This document shows, one piece after another, positions 24,325 through 36,522 of a stretch of DNA of 64,000 bases. How positions within the stretch are numbered: position 1 is the stretch's first letter; each line of letters begins with the position of its first letter. A model generated the notes under the pieces. It was not told the DNA's origin, searched no databases, and saw nothing but the letters and a program-made list of their open reading frames with translations. Source of the DNA: Diploscapter coronatus (Eukaryota; Nematoda; Chromadorea; Rhabditida; Rhabditidae). The position numbers were made by a program, and so were the translations under genes. Location of the stretch: assembly GCA_964036155.1 (NCBI GenBank), contig OZ038422.1:17507201-17571200 (forward strand), written 5' to 3'.

Positions 24325-26216
24325 CTGCTGAAATGGGAGTGGATGATTGGACGACTGGAATGAGTGCAGAGCAGAGCTGTGGCGGATTTCAAGCAAGCGA
24401 CAGACGGGATTCCAGATTGCAGGGCACTAAGTGAAAATGCACAGCTGAATGCTGAATTTGGAATGTTGAATGGGAGAAGAGGGAGGGGAGGAGCAAATGG
24501 GAGAAGAACAGCCTGGCTGTTTGGCTGCTTGACAGAGACAAAGATGCAAACCAGCGCAGACGCTCAATTGAATGCGAATTTCATACTCATGGGAGCTTTT
24601 AACAAAACTTAGCTGCCGGGGAGGAAAGATAACTCAAAACTGGGAATGTGGAATGTGGAATGAGAGGAATGAGAACGGATCGGTCGGCTAAAGAATATTG
24701 AAGAAGCAAAGCAGAAGTCGTATAGTCAACAGACAGGCGACGAGGAAGCGCGAAAACAGACAACGCACGTATTTGACAGGAAGAAGCACTGGCCATCGAG
24801 CCTCGAGAGCTGAAGGAATTGCAAAGCTGCAGGCTGTGGCGAAGTGAGAGGGGGCAAGGGACTGCGCAATTACATCGCTATGAAACATTCAGGTGCCGAA
24901 TAAAGAAAATACGAGGAAACACGGGTGGACATCGAAATAAGCAATACTGCTGTACGAATATGAACAACATTCTTCAAAAAGAGAACATTAGCCGTTCAAA
25001 ATAAACAACTCCATGGTATTGAAGACAATATGATGATAAACAGCATATTTCATTCAAAAGTCCTTAGAGTTATCGAGAATGGCATCTTATGTCAATAGTG
25101 GGAGAATATGAAGATGGCCCTCGTAATTCATCCGAAAGATCGCAATTTGCAATTCGGCTGTCACTCGACTCTTTCACGTCCTCTTTTCGAAATATTTCAA
25201 GTTAAATACGTCCAATCTGCACAAATGAAAGCAACGTCTCTTTGCAGAGAGACATCTCTCGATTAGATATTTACAACTGCTAAATATATTCTTCTCGAGA
25301 AAAAGCCAGAAAATATTCCTAAGCTCATGAGAAATGTTCCAAAATAATAACAGTTTGTTGAGAAGAACATCAGAAACTAATAAAGTCGTTAGATTTTCCA
25401 GCATTTTGGCACGAGTCTTGTAAGAACTGATGCGGAAAATTTCGCAAGCGGAACGTAGAATATTAGGAGAAATAAGACAGCAGTTCTTAGCCGACTCCGA
25501 CTTTGCACACTATTGAAGGTCAGCTCCTACTCAGGATCTGCTTCTCCTTTTTATTCAATCCTCAAACCCAACTCCTAAAAGTGCAGTTATTTAGTATCTA
25601 GCTCATAATTGTTAACACTTCGAATTTTCTTACACTTGTAGATAGTAGTTTAGATAGAAAACTCTGTCTGACGAATTTGTCTTCGTTGTTCTTAAAATAA
25701 ATTATTCTGAGCCAAGACAGCTCCTGATAGTTAATCAGAATGTCACACTCTAATAGTCCATTGGATTTATTGTCATCTTCTACTTATCATTGATTATATA
25801 CTGATAAAAATCTCTATCTATAACTGAATTATTCCTTAATCAAATTGCCTGGCAAACATGAAATGTTTTTGCTGTCTGATTATTGATCATCTTCAAAGTC
25901 ACGATAAATCATAGTTTTAACGTTTAGCGTTGGCTAAGTTTGTCTCTAATCGAAATTGCCGCGTTTTTTCCCTTGGAAGGGTGTGTGTCTTCGTCTTCTG
26001 TGATAGCATTCGGCCGCAGTCCCTTTCCAGTCACCAACCACAGCTGTCCTCCAGTTGTCTTCCTTTCCCTTCGCATTCCCTTATTTCTTCGTCACTTCCC
26101 AGTCCGCCTCCGAAATCGATTTGACCGTTTTACCTCTTTTCCATCGAAACACCTACCTATCCAGCGGTTTTCACAGATCTATCGGCTGATCTTCGGGATT
26201 TTCTCAGCTCTTCGAA
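24325..26216. other. Intergenic region between divergent genes
   Basis: No convincing exon. 24300-24900 is purine-rich on + (GGGAGGAGG-type words). The two flanking genes are transcribed away from each other, so both promoters should lie here. 25930-26216 is C/T-rich and probably the 5' UTR of the next gene. Confidence 0.5.
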
Positions 26217-27959
26217 ATGGGCAACACGGTTTACACCAGCAATATGGTCTGTCACGATACAATCGATCAATGTGAGTGGAATTCCTTCATCTAACAAAAT
26301 TCGATAACAAATTTCAAATTGTATGAGAAGCGATTACGAGACGAAGCTTCTGAAGTTGAAATAGATTTCGATCATTTCGACGAATCTTGAACAATCACAT
26401 TTCGAATTAGTATTTGTTAAATTCAAATACCACTTTCCGATTTATCAGACCTTATCTCATTTCAAAATTGCAAATGTAACTTTTAAAATCTATAATTTGC
26501 AAGTTAGCTATTTAAACTTGAAAATTGACTTCGAGATGAGTTGAACTTGAAAGAAACAACGAATAGAATCGAATTTCACTCTGTTCAAAAATAAGTAAAA
26601 AATTAAGCAAGTAGAGTTCGGGTTTGATCAGAAATTAACTTCAATTAGAGAGTTGCTTTGAGTTAGAATTCGAACAAAAAACAACTAGCAAATGTAAAAT
26701 CTATTCAATTAGAGGTTTTCAATTCTTACAGAACCACAATTTCAGGCCTCCTGAAAAGAGTGCAACGTCGCAACTTCACAGCATGACGATATATTGCGTG
26801 AGAGAAGAGAGCATACCTCTACAATCTTTACCTTCTCCTATCTCTAAATACTATTTCGTCTTGTTGCGACGTTGCACCCTTTCCAAATCGTCCAATCTTC
26901 ATTGCTTTAACTCCTCATTTGAATGAAGATTAGGGATGAAGAAGTTTTTTTTTTGCAAAAATAGCATTTTCGCTTTAAAATTTTTGAAAAAAGATGATCT
27001 GTGTTCCTTGACCTCGCCTTGGATAATAGAGATCAAGATCTATCTGATGATAATAGCCACTACATTAGAGTTTCATCTCAATTTTCTCAAAAAAATCAAC
27101 TTCTCAATTAAAATTTGACAGAATCTGCAATGAACGGAGTGGCTTTCAAAAATAGCGGAGTGATTCTCTGTCGAATGCTAGAATGAATCTAATTCATTTC
27201 ATAAAGACTGTATTTGACAAAGTGGCTCCGTTATTTTTTCTTAAGTGACTCTGTCAAAATGTAATTACTAATCAATTTTCGATTTGAAAACTTATCGAAG
27301 ATTTCGGTCCGCCAGAAAACCGAAGGCTGTTTTATCAGGTGAGAAATGAGGTTATAATGTAGCGACTAGTGCTATCGGATAGAGTTCGATTTTTATGACC
27401 CAAAGCAGGGGCAGCACGACTTGATCCTTCCCCAAGCGAAAAAAATATTCTTGACTTTCGGTCACTTGCGTAGAAAAAAAATCAAACCCAACCCTGTTGA
27501 AGATCGTGCAAAAATTAACTTGATAAAAAAGTTATTTGCCAGGCCGCGCCACTTGCGATAAATCCGAGTGCGTCTATTTCGACAAATGCAATGGGGACTC
27601 GAAGAAATACGTGTGCATGCCCTTCAACATGTCTAATCTCATGTAAGTGATATACTCGAGTAAGCGTAATCAGTAGAGCTGCTCCTACCAGGTGGCTAAT
27701 GCTGATATGTTTCCTGATAGTTCTTCTGTGCTGCGCCAGTCTCGTCACGTGCTACATTCTCCGAGCAATCCGTCGAAGTTATCAGATTCAGAAGGACGGG
27801 GCTAATTATCGCGAGGTCTGTTTCGACCAATCACTAGTTTTCATTAGACTACACTTGCAGGTTGTCTTCAACAGACCGGGAAGAGTCTATCATATACAAG
27901 ACGGATATCCACCCAGATCATACGATCACCATCACCATCCCAATAATTCGAGATGGTAG
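26217..27959 (+). CDS. Small cysteine-rich single-pass membrane protein
   Basis: Four exons join in phase (26217-26271, 27543-27642, 27692-27815, 27861-27959) to give 125 aa. The first ATG (AAATGGGC context) opens MGNTVYTSNM. Residues 12-43 hold six cysteines at 12, 19, 23, 28, 34 and 43, followed by an N-M-S sequon at 47. A single helix follows at about 53-75 (WLMLICFLIVLLCCASLVTC), then a basic RAIRRSYQ stop-transfer and a short tail ending DHHHHPNNSRW. No cleavable signal peptide is seen. The Cys block before the helix and Arg after it fit an N-out, C-in (type III) protein. Introns 2 and 3 are 49 and 45 nt, typical for nematodes. I do not recognise the family; a receptor subunit, small adhesion protein or ligand precursor are all possible. 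Confidence 0.72.
26760..26877. repeat. Perfect 15-bp inverted repeat around an 88-nt loop
   Basis: 26760-26774 (GTGCAACGTCGCAAC) and 26863-26877 are exact reverse complements, and weaker pairing extends outward (AAAAGA against CCTTTCC). The repeat lies in intron 1 of the small membrane-protein gene. It looks like the termini of a small foldback element. Confidence 0.75.
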
Positions 27960-28050
27960 AAAACCTACGAAGCTGATTTGTAAATACGTGTCTAAATTTT
28001 TGCATTGTAAAGTGTCTCCTTGAACTAATATGTGATGTTTATTGGTGCTC

Positions 28051-28056
28051 AATAAA
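28051..28056 (+). terminator. AATAAA polyadenylation signal
   Basis: AATAAA lies 92 nt after the TAG stop of the small membrane-protein gene, before the convergent FMO stop at 28123. Confidence 0.5.
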
Positions 28057-28122
28057 TTGAAATAATCTTCGAAATGAACAAATAATGCGATAAGGAGTAT
28101 AGAATTTGAATGAGTTTTATGA

Positions 28123-31100
28123 TCAGAAGATGAGTCTGACAAGAGTAAGGAGTTTGTTGGCAGGCTTGGTCTTCATCGTTTCGCGAGTCTTCCTTGTTCT
28201 TGTCGTTTCAAAGACTCTCTGCTCGAATGTAAGAATTGCCCGTCGAGCATCTTTCCACGAATGATCTCCCTCCAATTCAGACAAGATTATTGAGGAAAAT
28301 ATGCAATCATTTTGCAAGTAGGCAGAAATTATTATGTAAAGCACTAAACTAAGAGAATTCCGAACTTTTACTTTTAAGCTTTTTAGATATCCCATTTCAC
28401 TCTAGAAAACCTCTAAACTCACTTCTGATCACTCTTGATCGATTAATAAATCAGTCTAAATGATCAATTCTTGTTCGATGAAAACTCACATCGAGTCTGT
28501 ATTGATAGGGGACAAGACCGTAGAAGATGAGATGGTAGGCCAGCATTGGGTCTGTGAAGCATCTGCGGAAGATCTTGGGCTTGCAACCATATAGTTCAGC
28601 TAACTCATCCATATAGGAAGGATAGTACACCTGAAATTTAACAATGCATTGAATAAGATCAATTAATTACTTGGATGGTGTGTCTTCTGCTAGCAACGAA
28701 CTCCCTTTCCATTTGCCTTCTCTTGGATTCAATGTCCTTGATCATATTCACCTGATTTGGAATTTTAGTCCTTCCCTTCAAAACAGACATGAAAAGTCGA
28801 GTCTGCATTTCAGAAAGGGGCAAGATTGATCCAGTTGGTTGTATCAGACCAATCACTGCCAGAGAATTCTGCAAATTCAAATCCATTTTCATTTGATGAA
28901 AAAGAATCAAACGAGCCTTGTCAGACAATTCCGGTGGATACATGTACTTATAGAGATTGGCTCGATTCTCTTTCACTTCGATCAGTCGACCATCTTCAAC
29001 AATCGGAAACCCGAACGAATATCCGGTAGCAAGGATTACCTAGGAGAATTTCCGTATTTCAACTTTGCCCTTCAAACAATTTACTATATCGACATGTTCG
29101 ACAATTGTATCATCGTCGAAAACCACCCCATGCTCTGTGAAACTGGTGATATTCGGTTTGATCTGTAATTGCTATGGATTAATTTTACACAAAGCAATCG
29201 AATCAACCTGAACCGTCCCAGAAGCTATTCTGTTAGGCAATTCATCGTTGATCGTCACGTGAGCAGCCAGAATTCGATGATCAGGCTTTAGACTGTATCT
29301 GCCATGGTCAAATCTGCCAACAAATGAGTAATTTATTGACTTCCAATGATAATCTTGCCTGCCATTGACCTTCTTCTCCATCGCACTGCACAGTACCTTC
29401 CAAGGAATTATCTTCTTGAATGCAAATGCTGCTCTGAAAAGTACGAAATTCAATTATCTCTTCTAAGCACTTCTATAGGCAATTACAATATGACGGTACT
29501 CAGCATAAGTTAAACCAGTCCATTTCAGCTGATTCTGCTTTCGATGGACAAATTCAATCAGTCGGTTTTAACTTGTGCTGAGTAAAGGCGGGATACACCT
29601 TTTGCAATTAGATGGCACGATTTTCATAAAATGATAGAATTGTGATTTGAGAAATCGTTTCATCATATCATAAAAAAGTAAAATGCGTATCCCGCATTTT
29701 CATATCGTTACTGCCACTTTAATAACCTAGTCAAGTAATTCAGATCAGTTGGCTCTCCATATTGCCACACTCGATTGATTACCCATGCGCCAGATCGAGT
29801 AGAGAGATAAACCTTGAATTGATTTATTTCAAACAAACCGAGAGAGGACGATCGTCAAAAGCCTCATACGATCCATTTTTATAATATCCCTTTCATATTT
29901 TTACGTTTCTAATCTAAAGCCTTCAAAACTTTCCCTGCGAATGATGTTTTCATAACTCTGATTTCACTCGAGGGACCTATCACCCTTAGTTTATTTCTAC
30001 CTGACGAAATTCACCCTAGGTCTGAGTCAAGATAAAGCTATGAACAGCCCATGAAACAATGACTAATTCTTCCATTCTCATGAATCTATGAAAATGAATT
30101 GAAGCCCTATTCCGAATCGATATCTGCTATAAGTTTCGATCCCTTGTAGTTTTAGCCTTCTTTTCTGGCAAATAGCTAATAATAAGAAGAATGTGTAAAT
30201 TATAGTAGGGCTGATCTTCAATCTTCTATAAGATCAATTTAGCTAACAAAACTCTTCAAATGGAGGATGAAAATTTCATGAACTGTTCCTCTTTTATTTC
30301 CATTTTTGTTTTCAATCGTCTTACTTGAGAGGATATTTTGCTCAATTCAACAGCAATGTCGCAACCAGAATTGCCAACTCCAACGACGACAACAACCTTG
30401 TCTTCGAACCCCTTGAAATGTTCAGTCTCAATTTGAAATTTTCTTTAAAAAACATTTAACTAACTCTGTGATCCTTGTACTCATGACTGTGCATGATCTT
30501 TCCCTTGAACAGGTTCTGTCCTTTCCAGGGTTGAGGCCAGTATTCGTGAGTATGATGTCCAGTGCAAACCATCACTCCGTCGAACAGTTCAATTGTCGTA
30601 TTATTCGTGCTGCAACATCACTGTTAACCAGTTAATTCATAATCTACTCGCCTTCTGTCCAGAACAGTGATCTTCCACTCGCCAGTCTCATCGTATTTCT
30701 CGCTACGCTCAATATTCTTCACTTCGTGATTGAATCGAATGTGCTTGAATAAATCGAAACTGAATTAAAAAAAAGATCTTGTTTCTTCAAAACTATGACT
30801 TACTGCTCGGCGTACATCTGGAAATATTTGAGCAATTGTGAATTATGCATGTAGTTGGCGTATTCTGCTAAAGTAGGGTTCACTTGCAACGCTCACATAG
30901 TTGCAATCTTTGTACAATTTGAATTTTGAAACTCAACTAATTTAAAAATGGACTTAGGCAGGACAGAGGATATAGTGCGGATAAAAGTATCCAGCCATTT
31001 ATAAAGTTTGATGACCTGATTTGAATATCTATGATGATCTAATCCAACTAAAACTTGACTGTGTTTCATCTTTTAGCGATTACAAAATGTGTGCAATGCT

Positions 31101-31815
31101 CGTTCAGTTGAACCATTGCATGTGCTCAAAGCAGACATTCAAAGTTACACGAGTGATCGGATAAATTATCCAAACTTTCTTGCTCCACTGTATGCATGCG
31201 CATATGCGTAATAGATTAGATGCCGTATTTATCCTAATAGAAGGGCATCTCTAATAGTAGGGCGTTCTCCAAATGCCAAAACTACTCATTACCCAACTTA
31301 AATCATCGCAGGGAGTATTTTATAATGTTCTTAGAGTGTGAAGAGTGGATTTAATCGTGATTTGAAATGATTACAATCACTAGGTGAGGAGTTATTGTGA
31401 TTGGAAAATTTCATATTTTATAAGTTAGGAGTTTGAAAACTAGAAGAATATGCCCTTCGATTAGAATAAATATTGTAGATTACAAGGAGCCGGGAAGTCC
31501 GAGTAGGAGGTCATTTCTTTGGAAGTATTGATGACTGTCGATTTCATCACAGAGCCTTCGCCTGAATTTCATCATAGTAGAAGATCTTATCATGATAAAA
31601 AAAAGGATTACCTGGGCATGGATCGGGCTTGTAATTCCAAAGTCCACCGATATCACTGGCCATCTCGTAACAAATCACCTTAATTGCACATAATAATTTT
31701 AGAAATTAAAGTGAATAGGATTAAAAAGTCAAATACTCACCTCACAATTCTCCTCCAATGCACTCTTGATGGCCGGCAAGCCAGACGCACCAGCACCGAT
31801 CACTGCTATCCGCAT
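28123..31815 (-). CDS. Flavin-containing monooxygenase (FMO)
   Basis: Thirteen exons give 561 aa: 31741-31815, 31612-31678, 31484-31561, 30804-30867, 30652-30759, 30465-30609, 30325-30426, 29727-29812, 29208-29433, 29085-29162, 28671-29039, 28490-28630, 28123-28269. FMOs use FAD, NADPH and O2 to oxygenate soft N/S nucleophiles, usually at the ER. The FAD-binding motif is GAGASG at residues 7-12. The FMO signature F-x-G-x3-H-x3-Y is FKGKIMHSHEY (165-175). The NADPH motif is GVGNSG (195-200). LATGY lies at 346-350 and LAVIGLIQPTGS follows. Length is close to the family norm of about 530. The intron between exons 5 and 6 (30610-30651, 42 nt) begins GC rather than GT; only that donor keeps the frame (DR-S-TNNTT). 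The C-terminus ends LLTLVRLIF without a long hydrophobic anchor. Nematodes have several FMOs and I cannot assign a paralogue. Confidence 0.95.
29497..29584. repeat. Foldback repeat in FMO intron 8
   Basis: 29497-29516 (TACTCAGCATAAGTTAAACC) is the inverted copy of 29564-29584 with one substitution and one extra base. The loop is 47 nt. It lies between FMO exons 8 and 9. Confidence 0.75.
29588..29695. repeat. Second, adjacent foldback repeat in the same FMO intron
   Basis: 29588-29603 (GCGGGATACACCTTTT) pairs with 29680-29695 over 14 of 16 positions around a 76-nt loop. It starts 4 nt after the previous foldback. The two may be parts of one nested element or two insertions. Confidence 0.7.
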
Positions 31816-31950
31816 TTCTAAATCGTGGCAACGATAAATGAGAACAGATCTTCGCGAGAAAGTGGAGGTGATTCATGGATGATCAAAAAGCTTTTAAAAA
31901 TCCAATAGCAAAAAGCCTATACATCTTTTTTCATTATTTAATTAGGCTAT

Positions 31951-32041
31951 TTGGAAACCTCAAGCCATGCGAAATAGAGTGAGGAATGGTAGGGAAAGGA
32001 TTCTTTTTTCACAACTATTTCACATGACTTGAGGTTTTCAA
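31951..32041. repeat. Foldback repeat upstream of the FMO start
   Basis: 31951-31977 and 32015-32041 are 27-nt imperfect inverted repeats sharing GAAACCTCAAG against CTTGAGGTTTT and GCGAAATAG against CTATTTCAC. It lies 136 nt upstream of the FMO start codon. A diverged relative of the right arm (GCTATTTCGTATG ... AAATTGCCGTT) occurs near 42140-42190, so it is a repeat family. Confidence 0.65.
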
Positions 32042-32538
32042 GTTGCCGTTCAATTATAGTATCGGAAAAGAAGAGATTGAAATCAAAAACTTCTAAAGAT
32101 AATGAATTTAAAGAATTAAGATAAGATTTTGGATAGGAATTCTCAAGGTAAGAATAGACATAAATTTTGTTCTCTTTATTATGAACTCAAAAAGATAGTC
32201 AATTGCAGAAAAATGATACCTTTGATAGTTAACGTAAAACAGCTAAAGGGTATGAAAATTTCGAAAGCATTTACAAACTTTATGGTTCATTGTTATATTC
32301 AACAGAAACAAATTCCTATTTATTTAGACTAAATTTACCATTTAAGCTAGAATTTACTCTACCAAAAGTATGGAAAAGTTCAATTTCTAATTTTTCCAAT
32401 TTTCAATTTGAATAGGATATGAAGGATATAACTTTTTTAAACCCCTGACCACTTTGACGACAAATTTAAAATTGATTTCATTCAATATTTTCAGTAGAGA
32501 AAAAGATCAAAAGCCAAGTCCTAGAAAAATTCAAAATA

Positions 32539-32746
32539 TAGGGTGGCCCATAATTATTGCTTCACTTATCCATCACAAATCGTTAAAATTTCATTGAAAA
32601 ATCGATGTTTCACAACTTTCTTTTGATTTAAGGAAAACAGATCTCGAAGTTAACTTCCAGTCAAGTTTTCTATGAAGATATTGCTAAAATTTATGGATTT
32701 TAAAAATTCCATTCAGTGGGGCTATAATTATGGTCGGCCTACCCTG
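32539..32746. mobile_element. Tc1/mariner-type MITE, copy 2
   Basis: A 208-bp element with TA on both sides (32537-32538 and 32747-32748). Its reversed right end starts CAGGGTAGGCCGACCATAAT and its left end starts TAGGGTGGCCCATAATTATT. The interior, read in reverse, shares long imperfect tracts with 3205-3415, for example CTCGATATTCGTTTTC in copy 1 aligned with TTCGAGATCTGTTTTC here. It has no coding capacity. Confidence 0.75.
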
Positions 32747-33808
32747 TATAAAAGTTCTAAGCCTGAGACAAATCAAAATCATATATAATATCTAATGGTA
32801 ATGATAATAAAAATTTATTTTAAAAAAATTTCAATAAGATGAGAACATTGACAAAATCCGAGCTTAAAACAACGAGGATTTTTTTAGAAAGATTTGAAAA
32901 GATAAGAAATCGACTGATGAATGATGAAAAATGCACGCGATCAAATGCGAAATAGCAAAATATCACGAAATCTTGAATTTTGGTACGGGAGAAGTGTAAA
33001 AATTAAATATCGCATATTCGCGATATGAATGAGGATAAAAAGTGCGTCTGAGTGACAAAGAATCAACCATATGAAATGGAAGAAGATAGAAGATTCTATT
33101 GAAAAAGTTGCGGCTGAACGGGATTAGATCGGATTATTCGAACTAGAAAAACAGGTCGAAAAATGGAAGTTGACTGAAAAAGTAGGCAAGTCGCTTATTG
33201 TTAGGTGGCAAGAATATTCAACGTTAAAAATAAACAATTTTAGATCGCTTTTTCTTCATAGGCAAAAGATTGGAAATGTTAGTAAAACGATAAAGTAGTA
33301 GATGAACTATTGAACTACAAAACAAAAACCGTCAGATGATGTTAGGAAATAGAGCGGCGACTTCTCTAACAATTCCTCTTCTAACACATCGAAACAATGG
33401 AACGATGGAAATGTGTATGCTTTCGCACAACAAATTCGACGATTCAACAATTTGGCACCTCGAAACTATCAACAAAAAACAGGATCTTACAGAAAAAAAA
33501 AAAACTGAATTAACAAAGGAAATGCAGAGGTAGGAAGAACTCACAGATTTGACCAAAAATTTTCAAAAAGCGTTTCTCGGTTAAGGTACATGTGATCGAG
33601 TAGACTTCCGAATAAAGTGAGTTCAGAATTGAATTCTCTACAACGTACTCGATTGACGAATTCTTTAGCTTTGCATCAAGCCTTTTGATACCCTATTTTG
33701 TTATTTTTTCCAGAAAGGAAAATGGAGAACCAGCGGGGATTGCAAATTCAGAAACGAGTGCAAAGTGTCATAGAACTGCGTGCATAGATTTCGCATGTGA
33801 ATAGTTTC

Positions 33809-33855
33809 AAATTCGGTAACTTTTCTCAGAAGGCTCACTTCGTTGGAAATAACAG
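33809..33855. repeat. Dispersed repeat, copy A
   Basis: About 47 nt, including an invariant core CTCAGAAGGCTCACTTCG followed by TGGAAATAA, matches 43318-43364 in the same orientation with few mismatches. No coding context is seen at either site. Confidence 0.7.
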
Positions 33856-34293
33856 GGTTTCAAGTTTATTTCCCCATTTTACTTGTTGAATAACGTTTTT
33901 ATTTTTGATCCAAATTGAGTACGGTTTTTGCATGGTACTCACTTTACCTTATGGTTTTGTTTGGCATAACTTTTGAGTTGAAACCAATTACCCACATCCA
34001 TAAAACCACCTGTTTTTGAAAAGCTAATTTTTAATCATATAAGAAAATCTTCAGGAATTTTCACCGCTTCTATTTTGTCTCAAATAATAGGCCATTGATC
34101 TATTCTATTTAATTTAGAGATATTTTTTATATAGATTATCTAATCATATAGCTCTTACAAAATTTCGTGATATAATATGTCTTCTGGCCTAATCCTTTTC
34201 CGCGAAAAATATTTTTACTTTTCGCTCATAATAAACTCGTCATTTCCTCGTGGGACAATAGGTTTTTTCTTAGCCTTTAATCTTCTAAATCAG

Positions 34294-34301
34294 TATAAAT
34301 A
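34294..34301 (+). promoter_or_regulatory. TATA-like element before the Srt-type receptor
   Basis: TATAAATA in the context CAGTATAAATACAG ends 35 nt before the receptor start codon. The same CAGTATAAATAC octamer context recurs at 37587-37594 before the second receptor-like gene. Spacing would imply a very short 5' leader. Inference only. Confidence 0.35.
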
Positions 34302-34336
34302 CAGGATTTCAAATATCCAGAGGAAATAAAGATAAA

Positions 34337-36522
34337 ATGGATATCTACTTTACCTACAGCGACGTTACACAGCATCCCTTATATGATTGCAGGTGAATAT
34401 TGGGATTACGGTGATTTTTAACATTATAATTTCAGTAATATCACCGCTGAGTACCACCAAAAATACGAAGTTAAGCATAGTTTGCATGGCTATATTTCCA
34501 TTACTTGGGGACTAATATCTTTGGTTCGTATATTGTCAACTTTTTTCAAAGTTTCACTCCTTCCAGATTTTGTATTTGCTATGCCTATTTGCCATGTGCT
34601 CTAAAGAACGTGCGCAATATTCGTGCTACAAAATTATGATTTACCTAGCGTTTGTTGATATTGGAGGCATTAGTAAGCGTTAATAATTAACAATACTGTT
34701 AAAGACTAACACGGATCTCAAAGATTTGACAATGTTAAAATTTAGCAATATGTTAGAAATTAGCAGTAATTACAGTACTCCCTTCACTATGCTATGGATA
34801 TTTCCTAATAGAAGGAGTTTCGTTCTGTAGTCATCCGAATTTGGTCTATAGTTTGGGTGCCGCAGGACTGTGTAAGGAAATTGTTATTTAAACTTTATTA
34901 TCTTTATATTCCATTTATTACTTTTATTTGAGTTTGCTGGCTCTCGGGAAGTCTGACCTGTCTTTTACTCGTTAGTAATCGTATTATGGAAGTCGCTTTT
35001 CCCGAATTGGCCAAAATGCTATTTCAAGGGTACTCCTTTTCATCATTGCTAAGAGTGTTTATTAAAAATATAATAATAGATGGCGAACAGGACTGGTGAT
35101 ATTTCTCGGTCCATTTTTATACGGTCTATTTGGAATGATGTATAGTCCACCACCATTATTCAACTCACTTCTACAATCATTCTTTTTCGACCCTTTCATT
35201 CATCAAGGAAGAACTCTGGAGGTAGTTGGTTAATTATTAAATTACCGCAATTAACTAATTAATTATATCAATTAAGTACGCCAATTATGTTCATTTCTAC
35301 AATAATGTCGTGGTTTGCTCGTTGACTTGTCTTTTCTATGGGCTATTTTGCGCGAATTTTCAACGGAAATTCAAGCATTATTTCAAGGACAAGAAGTCGA
35401 AGAAGAATGCTCATGTAATTAGATTGTCTTTATAGATCTTCTTAAAAGTTTTATCAGTTATGTTAAAAAGTCTAAATTCCTCTAAAAATTTAGGTCTTCA
35501 TTCAAGCATCGGTAATTTGCTGTTTTGATTTAATCGCAGCTATAATTTACGTGTTGATGCAGAATTTCACGCTACCGCCGATTTTCATTCACATCGCTCA
35601 GCTCTCATTTCAGCTAGTTCATAGTAAGGATATTTATAAATTTTCTTTCTTTGAATCATTTATTATCCATAAAATGCTACTTTTAGCATTTTTCCTATTT
35701 TAAACTAATCCAAGTTATTTGGCTGAAGGTGCTTTGTTACCAAACATTTTTATGCTAAAAACATTAGGAAATTTATTGAAAATGCCTACGTTTGTTAATG
35801 TAAAATACTATTCCAGTGTTGCGAATTTTTATAATCGCTACACTCGTTGTTTTTTTACTTATAATATTTCGTTGAATTTTTAAAGATATTTTTCAATCTG
35901 GATTTTATTATTTATCGTCGACTTTTCGGTGAACTTGACTTATTTTGAGAGTAACTCGAGGGTTATATTTTATCGTAGAAGTTCAAATCCATTATCAAAT
36001 TTCTTCAATATTTTAAAAGCACGTATATTATGCGTTGGTGGAGAAATGTAAAAATAAGACATAAATGATGAATAAAAAGGAATTCATTCAAGATTCTCAT
36101 TTTGTCATAACTCATAGGGTAAATCTTTCGATCGTGGGGATTTTCGTATTATCATCGTAATTCAACATAATAGTACAAAAAAGTCGTGAATAAACATGCT
36201 AAATAAATCAATACCGTTGTCTATTCGTCCAAATAATGTCATGAAGTTTTAAATGTCGGTAATATCGCTGCTTTATAGGGTTAAATGGTGATTTGGCACA
36301 ATTTACTAGCCTTTTTGCTGATCAAAATGCTTTTGGTAACAATGTACCTTCAGCCAAGTTATTTTGGTCCAACTTAAGATATCTAAGTATAAATAATGTT
36401 ATATTTAGAATTTAGGCTAAATATATTAGTTTAATTTAATGTTTTCAGGCTGCCCGCCCTACACTTACATCGCATTTAATAAGGCGATTCGTAACAAAAT
36501 TCTCTCATTGTTCGGGATTTAA
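34337..36522 (+). CDS. Srt-type serpentine (7TM) chemoreceptor
   Basis: Nine exons join in phase to give 308 aa: 34337-34392, 34436-34523, 34567-34672, 34776-34871, 34933-35029, 35080-35221, 35277-35414, 35494-35623, 36449-36522. The protein opens MDIYFTYSDVTQHPLYDC and shows seven hydrophobic segments. Hallmarks of the nematode Srt family are LYLLCLFAMC...YSCYKIMIYLAFVDI across TM1-2, FCSHPNLVYSLGAAGL at TM3, LLVSNRIMEVAFPELAKMLF (an NR in place of DRY), the loop FFFDPFIHQ after TM4, and CPPYTYIAFNKAIR after TM7. Srt receptors sit in ciliary membranes of sensory neurons and detect odorants or pheromones; the ligand here is unknown. The last intron (35624-36448, 825 nt) is far longer than the others, which are 43-103 nt. 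Family assignment is from remembered motifs. Confidence 0.85.

Larger units (their letters stand above)
32749..34336. other. AT-rich intergenic region without a recognisable gene
   Basis: No exon chain could be built. Contains one copy of a dispersed repeat (33809-33855, separate entry) and the short promoter-like region immediately before the chemoreceptor gene. Confidence 0.45.

Noticed and set aside
24364..24612. 82-aa frame on + upstream of the membrane-protein gene
   Set aside because: Purine-rich tract (GRRGRGGANGRR) and antisense to the promoter and first exon of a better supported gene.
29560..29585. GGTTTTAACTTGTGCTGAG resembling an SL2 leader
   Set aside because: Similarity to SL2 covers only the first few bases, and the sequence is better explained as one arm of a foldback repeat in the FMO intron.
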